DNA from: Novipirellula artificiosorum | Lineage (GTDB): Bacteria > Planctomycetota > Planctomycetia > Pirellulales > Pirellulaceae | Direction of reading: 5' to 3' | DNA length: 64,000 bases | Assembly (NCBI RefSeq): GCF_007860135.1 | Contig: NZ_SJPV01000003.1 | Location: 90,598-154,597, forward strand | In this document: positions 50,371 to 59,407 of the stretch, piece by piece | Layout: each line of letters opens with the position of its first letter | Position numbering within the stretch: position 1 is the first letter of the stretch | The notes under the pieces: model-generated | What the model saw: the letters and a program-made list of their open reading frames with translations, nothing else | Database searches by the model: none | Told to the model about the DNA's origin: nothing | Program-made: the position numbers and the translations under genes

Positions 50371-51984
50371 TCAAAATTCGATCAAGGCGACGACGAAGTG
50401 TACGACCAACACATACAGCGTTGTCCACAACACGGTCGAAGTGATCGCGTGACTGACATCGCTGGCAGAATCTTTTGGCGATAGCCCGCGATAGTAAGCA
50501 ATGACCGCTGTCCCAAAACCACACAGCAAGTTCTTTGCCAACACCCACTTCCATCCCGCCAAGAACAGGCTGGTATCGCTCGTCAAATTCCGCAAAAAAT
50601 GTTGCTGCCAAAAATGGGGGCCGATCGATGGATAGGCAGCAACAAAGGTCACCACACTGATCATCTTCGCAGCCGAAAAGGACAGCCACTGCAGCATCGG
50701 CGTTGCGATCAAGAAGGCAATCACGATGGGCAATAAGAGGTAGGCTCTTGGCTTCACCCCGAGTGTCCGTAGCGCATCGACTTGGCCACCGTAGCGTTTG
50801 ACCCCCACGTCCGCTGCCACGGCCGCACCGCAACGGGCAGCGATCAAAACCGTCGCCAAAACCGGGACGAGAATTCGATACAGTGCGAAACCGACCGAGG
50901 CGAGCAATTCATCGATCAGTAGCGGCTGGGTGTAGGCCCGAAATGGCAGGAACCGAAAGGTGAAATAGGTGCTGGTGAATCCAATGATTAAACCCGCCAA
51001 GATCAAGTAAACCCAAGCCGACGGGCCGCCAACCAATCGCAAATAATGCAGAACAAAACGTAGCCCCCAGCGCAGATGGGGAAAAACGGGACGAAGTTCG
51101 GAAGGCAAGCAAACCGTCGTTGCCAATGCCGATCCGGTTGCGGCCAGGAAATCATCGACAGCTCGTCGCGCGAGAAGTGCGTACCGAGTTGCCCAGGAAT
51201 GCGGTCGCGGCTCCGGAACCCCTTGTTCATCGAATTGAACCGGCTTCATCCGCTCGGGAACCCGTGCCCATTGATCCTTGGGAATCGGCAATAAACGCTT
51301 CTGCTGGGAATCGAGCAACAGCACTTCATCGGCAATCGGTAGCAGCGTGTCATAGTCATGCGTCACGACAATGCTGGTTCGACGATGCATCGCTTGGGTG
51401 TGGCGAATCAGTTCGGCGACCTTTCGACCACTCGCTGCATCAAGCCCACTGGTGGGTTCATCATAAAGGATCACTTCCGGATCGGCGGCTAACGTTCGCG
51501 CGATGGCGAGCCGCTGTTTCTGGCCACCGCTCAAAGCGGCAACCCCGGTCTGCATTGGGACACCGAGTTCATCAAGCCACTCGGGCGCCGACTGCAACGG
51601 AGGCTTCTTCGGATCGCTGCGATGATCGATCGCAAATTGGACATTCGCTGTTGGTGACAACTCATCAAACAACGCGAATTGTTGAAACACGATCCCTACC
51701 CGTTTCGCCAGATTCGACGACCGAGTGGTTTCTGCGGCGGGCTCGCCAAGATCGATTTGACCGGTCCAAGAGATCACCTCACCGTCGCTGGGCAGCAAAC
51801 CCGCCAAGGCACGGAGCAACACGGACTTCCCCGCGCCGCTGCCGCCGACAATCACCGTGATCTTGCCGGCTGCGATCGTCACATTCGTGTCGGTGATCAG
51901 AACTCGCGACCCCGCCCGAATCTCGAGATCGATCAGCCGTAGCGGCAGCACCGATTTTTCGTCATCAGGTTGGGTATCGTTCAT
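50371..51984 (-). CDS. Fused Mla-like ABC transporter (ATPase plus MlaE permease)
   Basis: 537 residues from MNDTQPDDEKSVLPLRL. The N-terminal half is an ABC ATPase: Walker A GGSGAGKS (47-54), Q-loop in VGIVFQQFALFDEL, signature LSGGQKQR, Walker B VILYDEPTSGLDA and switch His in IVVTHDYD. The C-terminal half (from about 330) is an MlaE-type permease: ILVPVLATVLIAARCGAAVAADVG, YGGQVDALRTLGVKPRAYLLLPIV. In most bacteria MlaF and MlaE are separate proteins, so a single-chain fusion is notable. Such systems move phospholipids between inner and outer membranes. The start overlaps the upstream gene by ATGA, so that protein is a likely partner. Confidence 0.92.
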   Translation of the reverse strand: MNDTQPDDEKSVLPLRLIDLEIRAGSRVLITDTNVTIAAGKITVIVGGSGAGKSVLLRALAGLLPSDGEVISWTGQIDLGEPAAETTRSSNLAKRVGIVFQQFALFDELSPTANVQFAIDHRSDPKKPPLQSAPEWLDELGVPMQTGVAALSGGQKQRLAIARTLAADPEVILYDEPTSGLDAASGRKVAELIRHTQAMHRRTSIVVTHDYDTLLPIADEVLLLDSQQKRLLPIPKDQWARVPERMKPVQFDEQGVPEPRPHSWATRYALLARRAVDDFLAATGSALATTVCLPSELRPVFPHLRWGLRFVLHYLRLVGGPSAWVYLILAGLIIGFTSTYFTFRFLPFRAYTQPLLIDELLASVGFALYRILVPVLATVLIAARCGAAVAADVGVKRYGGQVDALRTLGVKPRAYLLLPIVIAFLIATPMLQWLSFSAAKMISVVTFVAAYPSIGPHFWQQHFLRNLTSDTSLFLAGWKWVLAKNLLCGFGTAVIAYYRGLSPKDSASDVSHAITSTVLWTTLYVLVVHFVVALIEF

Positions 51985-53285
51985 GGTCGCCCTCCCTCGC
52001 TGCCCGATCCGGTTTCCGACGCCAAATACACAACGGGGTAGACCATCGAATCGGTGGCCTTGACGATCTGGATCAGTTCCTCGGAGGCGGTGTCCGTTCG
52101 GTGGCGAGCCACCAACCAACGACGGTCTTTTCCAAAGATCTGGTTTCGCAACACTCGTGCGAACATCGGATCGATTCCGGTCTGCTGGGAACCAAAAAGC
52201 TCGTCACCGATTTTGCGGACAACCGGCTCCATTCGCTCTCCCGCCATCTCGATCGCTTGCTTGGCTTCGTCGCTTTGCCACACACGGCCCCAGACTTGTC
52301 GGACATTTTGGTTGTCCACCAGCGTCTCTTTTAAAACCGCTTTGACCAACGCTTGCGCCTCGGGGTCATTCGAAAGCTGCTTGAGCACGTCCGCCAATTC
52401 GCTTCGCACCTTTGGGTTTGCCGCGGTTTCCGCTAAGATCTTCTGGACACTTTCCACAATCTCGTCCACATGCCGTTCGAACACCGGCACGGCTTCTTGC
52501 TCGACAAAACGCCGCCATTCTTCTTGGACAAGATTCTGCTCCGGCAGCGGCGCGCGATCGTATACCGCTCGCCAACCGAACCGCCAAACCGACGCGCGAT
52601 TCCAAACGTCGCGGCCAATTGCTTCCGCCGTGGGCTGACCGTGCTGACGAACGATCGGCAGTATCTCTTGGCGGGCTAACGGGATCAGCCGATCGCTGAC
52701 GACTTCGTCGTTCCAACGGTCCGCAAGATGCTCGACCTCGGCGTGATGACGAGCAATTGATTTTCGAAATTCCTCCTCGATCACCGGCAACGATTCCTCG
52801 ATGCTCTGCTGAACGAGCGGAACGAATGCATTGGAGAATTCCTGCCCATGTGCGTTGAACGCCGCCGCCAGTTGCTGCTGGATACGCAGCCGTTTTTCGG
52901 CTGGAAGCATGATCCGAACCACATCCTCTAAACGGCCTGCGTTGCGATAGTAGACCAGCTCGAATTCGGATGCCGACAAGGTTGGGTCATACCATGTCAA
53001 ACCAATCCGATTGGCCGACGATCCCTCTGATCGTAGCCCCGTGACGTATCCCGATTGTTTCCAAACCCCTTCCTCGGTTTGCCTAAAAACCGGATCGTAT
53101 TTCTGCAAGGTCTTGGTTGGGTCGCTCGCAACCAGATGGGTTGAATTGCCGAACAAGAATGCAGCGAACTCGTTGCGATGATCCGACCCGGATGACCGCG
53201 TCGTTGCGGAATAGGCGTAAAACAGTGACAAGGTGATCAAGCACCAAAACAAGATTCCAAGCGATCGCCGGGACGTTCGGTTCAT
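51981..53285 (-). CDS. Periplasmic-type partner of the Mla-like exporter
   Basis: 434 residues from MNRTSRRSLGILFWCLITLSLFYAYS, giving an N-terminal anchor (about 9-27) and a long outside domain. The rest is helical with charged repeats (IEESLPVIEEEFRKSIARHH, VFERHVDEIVESVQKILAE). Position and coupled translation with the MlaFE fusion suggest the job done by MlaD, the MCE-ring protein. I cannot see an MCE domain, so either the domain is highly diverged or a different helical partner replaces it. An extension of 41 residues upstream is open but not credible. Confidence 0.6.
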   Translation of the reverse strand: MNRTSRRSLGILFWCLITLSLFYAYSATTRSSGSDHRNEFAAFLFGNSTHLVASDPTKTLQKYDPVFRQTEEGVWKQSGYVTGLRSEGSSANRIGLTWYDPTLSASEFELVYYRNAGRLEDVVRIMLPAEKRLRIQQQLAAAFNAHGQEFSNAFVPLVQQSIEESLPVIEEEFRKSIARHHAEVEHLADRWNDEVVSDRLIPLARQEILPIVRQHGQPTAEAIGRDVWNRASVWRFGWRAVYDRAPLPEQNLVQEEWRRFVEQEAVPVFERHVDEIVESVQKILAETAANPKVRSELADVLKQLSNDPEAQALVKAVLKETLVDNQNVRQVWGRVWQSDEAKQAIEMAGERMEPVVRKIGDELFGSQQTGIDPMFARVLRNQIFGKDRRWLVARHRTDTASEELIQIVKATDSMVYPVVYLASETGSGSEGGRP

Positions 53286-53430
53286 CAAGAGACAATCCCA
53301 TTTGACGCGGGCAAGAAAAGAAGCGGAGGAGCAATCGGACGTGATCGAGTTTTCGCTATGCATGATAGCGTTTTCGCTCGGTATGCCCCAGCTCTCGTGG
53401 ACCGCCAAGGTAAAAACTGCGAGTGGGGAC

Positions 53431-53495
53431 GTAGTGGACTTCGCCAGAAGTCCCTAAGAACATTTGAGTTACGGATTTCTGACGAAATCCACTAC
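53431..53495. repeat. REP/BIME-like double hairpin
   Basis: Two hairpins face each other. The left one, 53436-53453, is GGACTTC-GCCA-GAAGTCC (7-bp stem, 4-base loop). The right one, 53473-53490, is GGATTTC-TGAC-GAAATCC. With flanking GTAGT and ACTAC the two arms of 23 bases (53431-53453 and 53473-53495) are also inverted copies of each other, with three mismatches, across a 19-base spacer. This pair of palindromes in opposite orientation is the architecture of BIMEs made of REP sequences. It sits 35 bases before the stop of the aminotransferase gene and upstream of the minus-strand Mla partner gene. Confidence 0.75.
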
Positions 53496-53520
53496 CCTAA
53501 AATTTAATGCTGACGGTCCA

Positions 53521-54405
53521 CTAGGTTGCGGCGTTCACCCTCTGGTCAAAACCACGAACCAATGCTTGGTACACCGGCCCCGCCTTTCGCAGATCGGTCG
53601 ACTGTCCGGCAATCTGACGAGCGAACCAAATTCCGGTGTCGGTGCCCATGCAGAGAATCTCCTTCGCCGCGACAAATCGATCTTTCGAGATCCGCTCTTT
53701 TCGCCAAACGAGCCCTTGCTGCTGAGCGACGGATTCCATTGCCTGCTGAGTGATGCCACCGAGTATTTGGCCACGGAGCGGCGAAATAATCATGCCCTCT
53801 TCAACAATTGCCAAATTCGCAATGCTCGTTTCAGTGACCGTACCATCGGCGTCAACCAAAATACCGCTGGCGTCCGTATCGTATTGGCGAGCGAGTTGAT
53901 CCGCATGGTAATAGTGGATTCGCGAACGCACCTTAAGCGATCGAGGCCACGTCGCGTCGGGTGGCTGAACGACGTCGGTGACCAACAACACTTGCCCCTG
54001 CTCGCGGCGATGATGCACCCGCACGTGATCGATCTGGTTCAGGTGCAGACCCAACGTCGCGCGGCAGGCTCCGATGATTCCTGGTGTTGCAAACCATGTG
54101 ATGCCAACATCCCCCTGAGCAGCGATCCAATCGACGTTGCGGTGGAATAGCTCTGCAACCAGTGCTTCGGTTTCTGCTTTCCCCGGCAAGCCCGCCAATT
54201 TCAAATACTCGGTCGTCCGCTGCCAACGGTCCCAGTGCTGCGGAAACGAAAAGACGTTTCCGCCGTACGTGCGAAGCCGTTCAACCGCGGTGACTCCTTG
54301 GCGAAAACCCAAGTCGTCTGGCGACAGCCGGATCTCGGCGTAGGGAATCCAATCACCACAAAAAAACGATACGTGGCTTGCCGTGCTTCCCCTAGGACTC
54401 ATCAT
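53521..54405 (-). CDS. Class IV aminotransferase (PLP-dependent)
   Basis: 294 residues, the family's usual length. Evidence includes the N-terminal ISP-type segment FFCGDWIPYAEIRLSPDDLGFRQG-like with AVERLRTYGGNVFSF, the PLP Lys region LKVRSRIHYYHADQLARQ, and the invariant TETSIANLAIV holding the Glu and Asn that fix the cofactor. Loop GQILGGITQQAMESVA binds the phosphate. The group includes branched-chain aminotransferase, D-amino acid aminotransferase and aminodeoxychorismate lyase. The residues deciding between them cannot be judged here. The start overlaps the ThuA gene stop by 14 bases, so the two are co-transcribed. Confidence 0.87.
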   Translation of the reverse strand: MMSPRGSTASHVSFFCGDWIPYAEIRLSPDDLGFRQGVTAVERLRTYGGNVFSFPQHWDRWQRTTEYLKLAGLPGKAETEALVAELFHRNVDWIAAQGDVGITWFATPGIIGACRATLGLHLNQIDHVRVHHRREQGQVLLVTDVVQPPDATWPRSLKVRSRIHYYHADQLARQYDTDASGILVDADGTVTETSIANLAIVEEGMIISPLRGQILGGITQQAMESVAQQQGLVWRKERISKDRFVAAKEILCMGTDTGIWFARQIAGQSTDLRKAGPVYQALVRGFDQRVNAAT

Positions 54406-55393
54406 CCGACTTCACGAGTTCTGCATCTTTGAGCTTGAATGCTCGATGAGTCGATTCGTCCGCCGAGGGGAAATCATCGGGAATCGGCTGGGTGACCTTT
54501 CCCGTGGCTGCCCACTCTACACCTCGCGTGAACGAGACGATGAAACCGACGCCTTCGCACGAGTAGTCGTCATGGCCGAGCGTGGTATGAAAGACGCGTC
54601 CCTTTCCATAATCGATGACCATCAAGATTGGCTCATGACGGTCCGTCGGCGCTTTGCCCGACATGTCCTTTCCCGTCGCCAATACCGTCATGTTTTCGGC
54701 CGGCCCGCGTAGCTTTGCATAGCACTCATCCTTGGTCGTCATCCATACCTCAGGCATCCCCTTGGTGATCGGATGATCGGCAACTCGAACGGTAATGGGA
54801 ATCAAATGTGCGGGACCATGAGCCCCACTGCCGCCCGGCGACCCATCACGCACCAATTCACCTTCGTTGGTGTAATAGACATAGGGACCGTCCTTCTCAT
54901 TTCGGTTCCCCCACCCGCCGAGCCCAATCATGAGGTTGAACTCTTTCCATGTGGGAAACGAATTGTCGGCGGCATGCACCGACACGAAACCGCCGCCTGC
55001 TTCCATGTATGCTTCCAGTGCCTGTTGCGTGCTCTCGGGCCAATCGGCCGCCTTCCAACCAAAGTTTGAAATCACAACATCGTAATCCTCAAACTTGGGT
55101 CGGAACATTGGATCGGTCTTGGGTTCTTTCAAATTCTCGGTTTCGCCGACGCCTGCCAATGGCAAATACGCTTCTTCTCGCTCCGCTTTCCATGTGTAAC
55201 GCGTTCGGTCAATCTCAACCTCAAACAGTCCTGTTTCTTCCAAGTACTGCTTCATCATGATTGTCGATTTGGGCCAGACAAGATGATTGTTTTGGCCATC
55301 AATGATCAAGGCACGGATCTTGGCTTCGGCGGTCGGGCAGCACAGGACCGTCATACCGACAAAGCAAGCCAGGATTGTTTTTACTTTCGACAT
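54392..55393 (-). CDS. Secreted ThuA-domain protein
   Basis: 333 residues with a signal peptide (ILACFVGMTVLCCPTAEAK). It is a class I glutamine amidotransferase-like ThuA fold: IRALIIDGQNNHLVW begins the sheet, then DYDVVISNFGWKAADWP, GGGFVSVHAADNSFPTW, HPITKGMPEVW and GKGRVFHTTLGHDDYS, all typical of planctomycete ThuA homologues often found with Gfo/Idh/MocA proteins. The family's activity is poorly known and probably concerns sugars. A polypurine tract lies just upstream (55413-55455). The 3' end overlaps the aminotransferase start. Confidence 0.9.
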   Translation of the reverse strand: MSKVKTILACFVGMTVLCCPTAEAKIRALIIDGQNNHLVWPKSTIMMKQYLEETGLFEVEIDRTRYTWKAEREEAYLPLAGVGETENLKEPKTDPMFRPKFEDYDVVISNFGWKAADWPESTQQALEAYMEAGGGFVSVHAADNSFPTWKEFNLMIGLGGWGNRNEKDGPYVYYTNEGELVRDGSPGGSGAHGPAHLIPITVRVADHPITKGMPEVWMTTKDECYAKLRGPAENMTVLATGKDMSGKAPTDRHEPILMVIDYGKGRVFHTTLGHDDYSCEGVGFIVSFTRGVEWAATGKVTQPIPDDFPSADESTHRAFKLKDAELVKSDDES

Positions 55394-55893
55394 TTTTGCT
55401 CACCGCTTGAGTGGGAAAGGAAAGGAAAGGAAATGGAAGGGAATGGAAGGGAAGGAGCCAAAGCACGACTTTCGCCGTTTTCCCGGGGGGCAACTCGCCT
55501 CGTTCTATGTTTGAGGGCGATTGTTCAACATTCTTGAAACCGACGCCGTACCATGCGAAAGTCAAACGAAGGAAACGTTATTCAACTCGATTGCATCCGG
55601 GATTGCTAGCCCGGACCGACTGCGAGGCAGTCAACCCTGACTTCATTGGCACCTGGCGTGTACCTCCTGCTTGGGGGTTTGCTGCAGGCTCCGGCTTACG
55701 GCGCCATGCGTACTATTGTTGAGAGGGGGAAACGCTGCTTTTGTTCCAGCCACCAGGGGCCTTCCGCTCAATACCGCTCAAACGAGATTCGCTTTTGTTA
55801 GCGGAGCGGCGCGAGCCGCCCGGTTTTACGATGGAATTGGCGAGGCCTCGACACCGGCCTGCTTGCGCCGTGCCGCTATCCTTGGACCTCGAT
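55394..55893. other. Intergenic region with polypurine tract and hairpins
   Basis: No credible gene. It holds a G/A-only repeat of about 40 bases (55413-55455, units like ggaaa and ggaatggaag). It also has two adjacent hairpins at 55596-55615 (TCCGGG with CCCGGA) and 55618-55632 (GACTGC with GCAGTC), and a GNRA-type mini-hairpin (cggc-gcga-gccg) at 55807-55818. The open frames seen here show no family. The hairpins could be parts of a dispersed non-coding repeat. Confidence 0.5.
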
Positions 55894-56343
55894 TTAACGG
55901 TGTTGGCCCTCCGCCGGCACCTCATGCCACAGAGCGGTCAAGGATAGGTTCACATCGATAATGAAGAACGCCAAACAGACGATCAGGCTGACCATACACA
56001 GGATGAACAGAAAGATGATGAACGGCACAATGCTGAGCTGAAACAACGCAGCGATAAAGAGGCTGATGATCAGCAGCGCCGCGACAAGCACGCTCATGAC
56101 ACCAAACGCAATCCCCGCGCGAATCATCCTGGCACGGCTGCATAGAATCTGTAACTGATCGAGAATCCGCTCCTGGTCGCCACTGCCAGCCTCAACCCGA
56201 ACGGCATGGGCAAGCAGTCGCGCTCGATCGATCACACGGCCAATTCGGTTGGTCATGCTCAGCAAGATCAAGCCGACGCCCGAAATCAGGATCACGGGCC
56301 CAATCGCAAATTGAAGGATGGGGATCAGTTCGTGTAGTGACAT
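55894..56343 (-). CDS. DUF2721 family membrane protein
   Basis: 149 residues with the DUF2721 signature: an N-terminal helix (LIPILQFAIGPVILISGVGLILLSM), then NRIGRVIDRARLL, a polar helix (QERILDQLQILCSRARMIR) and two more helices (FGVMSVLVAALLIISLFIAAL and IIFLFILCMVSLIVCLAFFII), ending DVNLSLTALWHEV. Function is unknown. It lies 21 bases after the zinc peptidase stop on the same strand, so the two are likely co-transcribed. Confidence 0.9.
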   Translation of the reverse strand: MSLHELIPILQFAIGPVILISGVGLILLSMTNRIGRVIDRARLLAHAVRVEAGSGDQERILDQLQILCSRARMIRAGIAFGVMSVLVAALLIISLFIAALFQLSIVPFIIFLFILCMVSLIVCLAFFIIDVNLSLTALWHEVPAEGQHR

Positions 56344-56364
56344 AGGGCTTGATCGTCAAAGGAC

Positions 56365-57033
56365 CTATCGACGATTTCCCGTCAGAATGAAGACGTAATA
56401 GGCCAACGTCATGATCGACTGTAGTGTTGCCGCCACGTAGGTCAATGCTGCTGCGTTGAGCACCTTGGCAACGTATTGTTCTTCGTTGCCCGCAATGATT
56501 CCCTGAGCAACCAATTCTTCGCGAGCCCGCGAACTGGCGTTGAACTCGACCGGCAAATTGATCACTTGGAAGAACACCACGGCGGCGAACAGAATCACGC
56601 CCACCCACGCCAAAGCGGGCATGTGCAGCATCAGGCCACCGAACAGCATCCACATGCCGGCCCCCGACCCAAAATTGGCCGCGGGGACTGCCATGTTGCG
56701 AATCATTAAGGGGGCGTATTGATGAGCGTCCTGAAACGCATGCCCGGCTTCGTGACAGGCAACGCCGACCGCCGCCATGTTGCGGCCATTGTAAACGTCA
56801 CTGCTGAGCCGCAGCACTTTCGCACGTGGATCGTAGTGGTCGCTCAACCTGCCATCGATCTGCTCGATGTCGACCGAGTGCAACCCACCGTTGTCGAGCA
56901 TCAGCCTTGCCGCTTGGTATCCGCTCATTCGCGACGGAACTTCGCTCATCTGCGAAAACGCGGACTTCACTTTCCACTGAGCGTAAAGACCCAGTAAAAA
57001 CGGCGGAATCACGAACAGGAAGTAAAGCATCAT
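56365..57033 (-). CDS. Membrane zinc metallopeptidase (YugP-like, Zn_peptidase_2)
   Basis: 222 residues, the usual length. It starts MMLYFLFVIPPFLLGLYAQWKVKSAF, a membrane helix. Key parts are SGYQAARLMLDNGGLHSV, the zinc motif HEAGHAFQD in the middle, and a C-terminal region with two helices, ending LQSIMTLAYYVFILTGNRR. The family resembles the Bacillus YugP protein, an intramembrane-associated peptidase of unknown substrate. It is followed closely by the DUF2721 gene. Confidence 0.93.
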   Translation of the reverse strand: MMLYFLFVIPPFLLGLYAQWKVKSAFSQMSEVPSRMSGYQAARLMLDNGGLHSVDIEQIDGRLSDHYDPRAKVLRLSSDVYNGRNMAAVGVACHEAGHAFQDAHQYAPLMIRNMAVPAANFGSGAGMWMLFGGLMLHMPALAWVGVILFAAVVFFQVINLPVEFNASSRAREELVAQGIIAGNEEQYVAKVLNAAALTYVAATLQSIMTLAYYVFILTGNRR

Positions 57034-57250
57034 GGCTACGGAACTCTTTCAACGGTTACATTCGATAGTACCCCTCGGTTCGGCACGGTCAAAACGACAG
57101 TCCGCAGAGGGCGAAACCCAAGTATAAGCAACTTCGGGACCATTGGGTTTGCAATCACGACTTTTCGGCGATTCAACGGCTTGAGAGGTTAGAAAAACGG
57201 ATGAGTTCGTAGCTGACATGAAGAAGGCAGCCACGTTCCATGAGGTGGGA

Positions 57251-58300
57251 TTAGTTGTGGGGCAAGTCGAAGTCGCCAGTCAAATCACGCCACACACAGT
57301 GAATGTGATTTGCGGGATTCCCGGATGCGTCCGCTTGCGTGTTGACGAACTCGATCAGGAACCCCTCTCCCCGAACGCGGTAATAGTGGCCGATACCTGG
57401 CTTGGTCGCTCCAGCCCATGCGAAATGGACTTTGTCCCACCCGCTCGACTGGATTGCATCACGGCGCTGCTGGGCAATCGGATCAGGTGCCGCATCGGTA
57501 TAGACACGGACCAACCGCGTCAACAGTTCGGCTTGATCTTCGCTCAGTCGTCCGAACCGAATTCCTTCGGGCTCACCGACGTCTGCCTGCGGCTCGCCTG
57601 CGAAACGAATCTCTGCCGGCGCCTTGTTCGCAATGATCGCACTTTCGGCTTGCTGCGCGTTCAAGCCATTGACCAATTCGAAGCCAAGCGTTTCCTCTTC
57701 CCTGAGCACGCGAGTCCCTTTGCCGAGGGGCCCTTCCACGTCGCTTTGGATCGTCGCCGGGTTCGATGCGAAAAACTGAGGCGTGCTGTCGACCAGCTGT
57801 CCACCACGACAGCTAAAATTCAGCGACATGTGGTGGCCTTCGAAGCTAAGGCCCCATGGTTCGGTCTCACTCGGCGCCCCGAAGAGGGTCACGTAATACT
57901 TCTGTGGGTCACGGCGTGATTCGCTGCCGGGGCCTTCGAGCTGACGCAACACCCCTTCGAGCAGCATGATTTGACTCGCCTTTTCATAGCCTGCTTCACT
58001 CAGCGCGGCACGCAACAGCCGCAACGCCGCGGTCCGCTGAGCCGTGTTCATGTCCTTCAAGGGCAACCCTTTTCGCGTCGGCTTGGGGATGAAATGCCAC
58101 GCCAAACGCTCGGCAGAATCGTAGGGCATCCTTGCAATCGCCAATTGGTCGTCATCGAGTGAATCCAGAAAAGCCGATCCGAACGACTGCATCTGCTGTC
58201 CCGGCGGATCCGCGACTTTCATGCCAACCAAGACACACAACGAGGCCAAACACAAAGTGGACATGCACAGCACGGAAAGACGAAAACGGGTCAATCGCAT
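57251..58300 (-). CDS. Secreted DUF3500 family protein
   Basis: 349 residues from MRLTRFRLSVLCMSTLCLASL, a signal peptide. DUF3500 features include LSFEGHHMSLNFSC, FFASNPATI, and the C-terminal RVRGEGFLIEFVNTQ and NHIHCVWRDLTGDFD with its conserved His residues. The two His-rich sites suggest metal binding, but no reaction is known. Residues upstream in the open frame are discarded because they precede the signal. The gene is monocistronic. Confidence 0.88.
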   Translation of the reverse strand: MRLTRFRLSVLCMSTLCLASLCVLVGMKVADPPGQQMQSFGSAFLDSLDDDQLAIARMPYDSAERLAWHFIPKPTRKGLPLKDMNTAQRTAALRLLRAALSEAGYEKASQIMLLEGVLRQLEGPGSESRRDPQKYYVTLFGAPSETEPWGLSFEGHHMSLNFSCRGGQLVDSTPQFFASNPATIQSDVEGPLGKGTRVLREEETLGFELVNGLNAQQAESAIIANKAPAEIRFAGEPQADVGEPEGIRFGRLSEDQAELLTRLVRVYTDAAPDPIAQQRRDAIQSSGWDKVHFAWAGATKPGIGHYYRVRGEGFLIEFVNTQADASGNPANHIHCVWRDLTGDFDLPHN

Positions 58301-59027
58301 AGGGTTCCCAACAGAAAGAAGTGATGAGGGTTTGTTCGATTCTAAGAAAAGGACGCAGCAGTGTGAGAGCAATTTAGCAGATATCCGCTGCGAATGGGTC
58401 GGAATAAATTGACGTTCCAACAACATCGCCCCTCTGCGTGGGAGTTGAGTGCCCGCTTGGATGCAAACGATGCTACCGATCGATGAAGTCTGGCAAGAAG
58501 GAGCTGCCGCTGATCCAGCGACGGATGGCCACCTGCCAAAAAACAAGGCGGCTTGCCGGTGAGAGATGCATACGCATGCTCTCCGCCGACGTTTCCTGGC
58601 CGCTCCTTGAATAATATTTTCAACAAAACAAAGGTTCTATAGGCGGCATATCCTTCCTTATTCGCATCTAGCGGATTAGGATATCACTGTGAGACGTGTT
58701 TGGACGATAATGAGGCGTAGAGGACTGCCTGGTTGGCATTTTGCGACAACGGATGTCGGCTTGATGACGCAAAAACTAGGCATCCAAAAGAACGTTTTTT
58801 TCGCAAGTTGTTTTATGTAAATGACTTACGGGCAAAACCGAGAAGTAAGCATGAGACAAGGCATACCGCTTGCAGTGAACCAAGGTATTCCCGCAGTTGT
58901 CAAAGTGGTCGAGAGTCCGCTGCGACAACATAACGCAGCCCTTTGGCGACGTTAACGCCTTTTATCCACTGACCGGTTTGCTTACCTTATCACCTTGCGA
59001 CGGACCGCGACCCAGGAGCTTCCTCCG
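58301..59027. other. Long intergenic region, no gene found
   Basis: These 727 bases show no conserved frame on either strand. One structured spot is an imperfect hairpin at about 58557-58588 (CGG-GAGAG-ATGC pairing with GCAT-CTCTC-CCG), which may belong to an unrecognised RNA or repeat. No tRNA, riboswitch or CRISPR pattern is visible. Confidence 0.5.
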
Positions 59028-59216
59028 ATGACTACTTCAAGCGAACATCGAGCGCCAACGCCCGAAGAAGGCACTTGGCACGCTTTGACGGCGACCTTAT
59101 CACCGCAATCCACCGACCAGTTCGACGAGTGGGTCAGCGAGCAATTGCAAGATCTCGAGGAGCATCTTCGCGAGTTTGTCTCGCCTCGATCGCTGCAAAA
59201 GAGCCTGCGAGGGTAG
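59028..59216 (+). CDS. Small conserved-looking protein before tRNA-Ser
   Basis: 62 residues from MTTSSEHRAPTPEEGTWHAL; AGGAG lies 10 bases upstream. The frame shows good codon usage and a compact acidic helix (QFDEWVSEQLQDLEEHLREF) and ends SPRSLQKSLRG. No family is recognised, but the strong ribosome site and lack of overlap support a real gene. It lies about 105 bases before tRNA-Ser. Confidence 0.6.
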   Translation: MTTSSEHRAPTPEEGTWHALTATLSPQSTDQFDEWVSEQLQDLEEHLREFVSPRSLQKSLRG

Positions 59217-59320
59217 GCTGCAAAATTGCAAGGTGAGACACACGCAAGAAAAATTGAACCGGAACCGCGATTGATCGGTTCCGCGTTGGTGCATGCTTTG
59301 GTAAATTCCCGGCACTCGAC

Positions 59321-59407
59321 GGATGGGTGGCCGAGTGGACGAAGGCACCAGTCTTGAAAACTGGCGTAGGGGTGACTCTACCGTGGGTTCGAATCCCACC
59401 CCATCCG
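59321..59407 (+). tRNA. tRNA-Ser (TGA)
   Basis: The cloverleaf has acceptor GGATGGG with CCCATCC, anticodon arm CCAGT-CTTGAAA-ACTGG with anticodon TGA, a long variable arm (GTAGGGG...CTCTAC) typical of class II tRNAs, and T arm GTGGG-TTCGAAT-CCCAC. Discriminator is G; CCA is not encoded. The DNA beyond its 3' end changes character, as is common for islands that integrate at tRNA-Ser genes. Confidence 0.97.
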
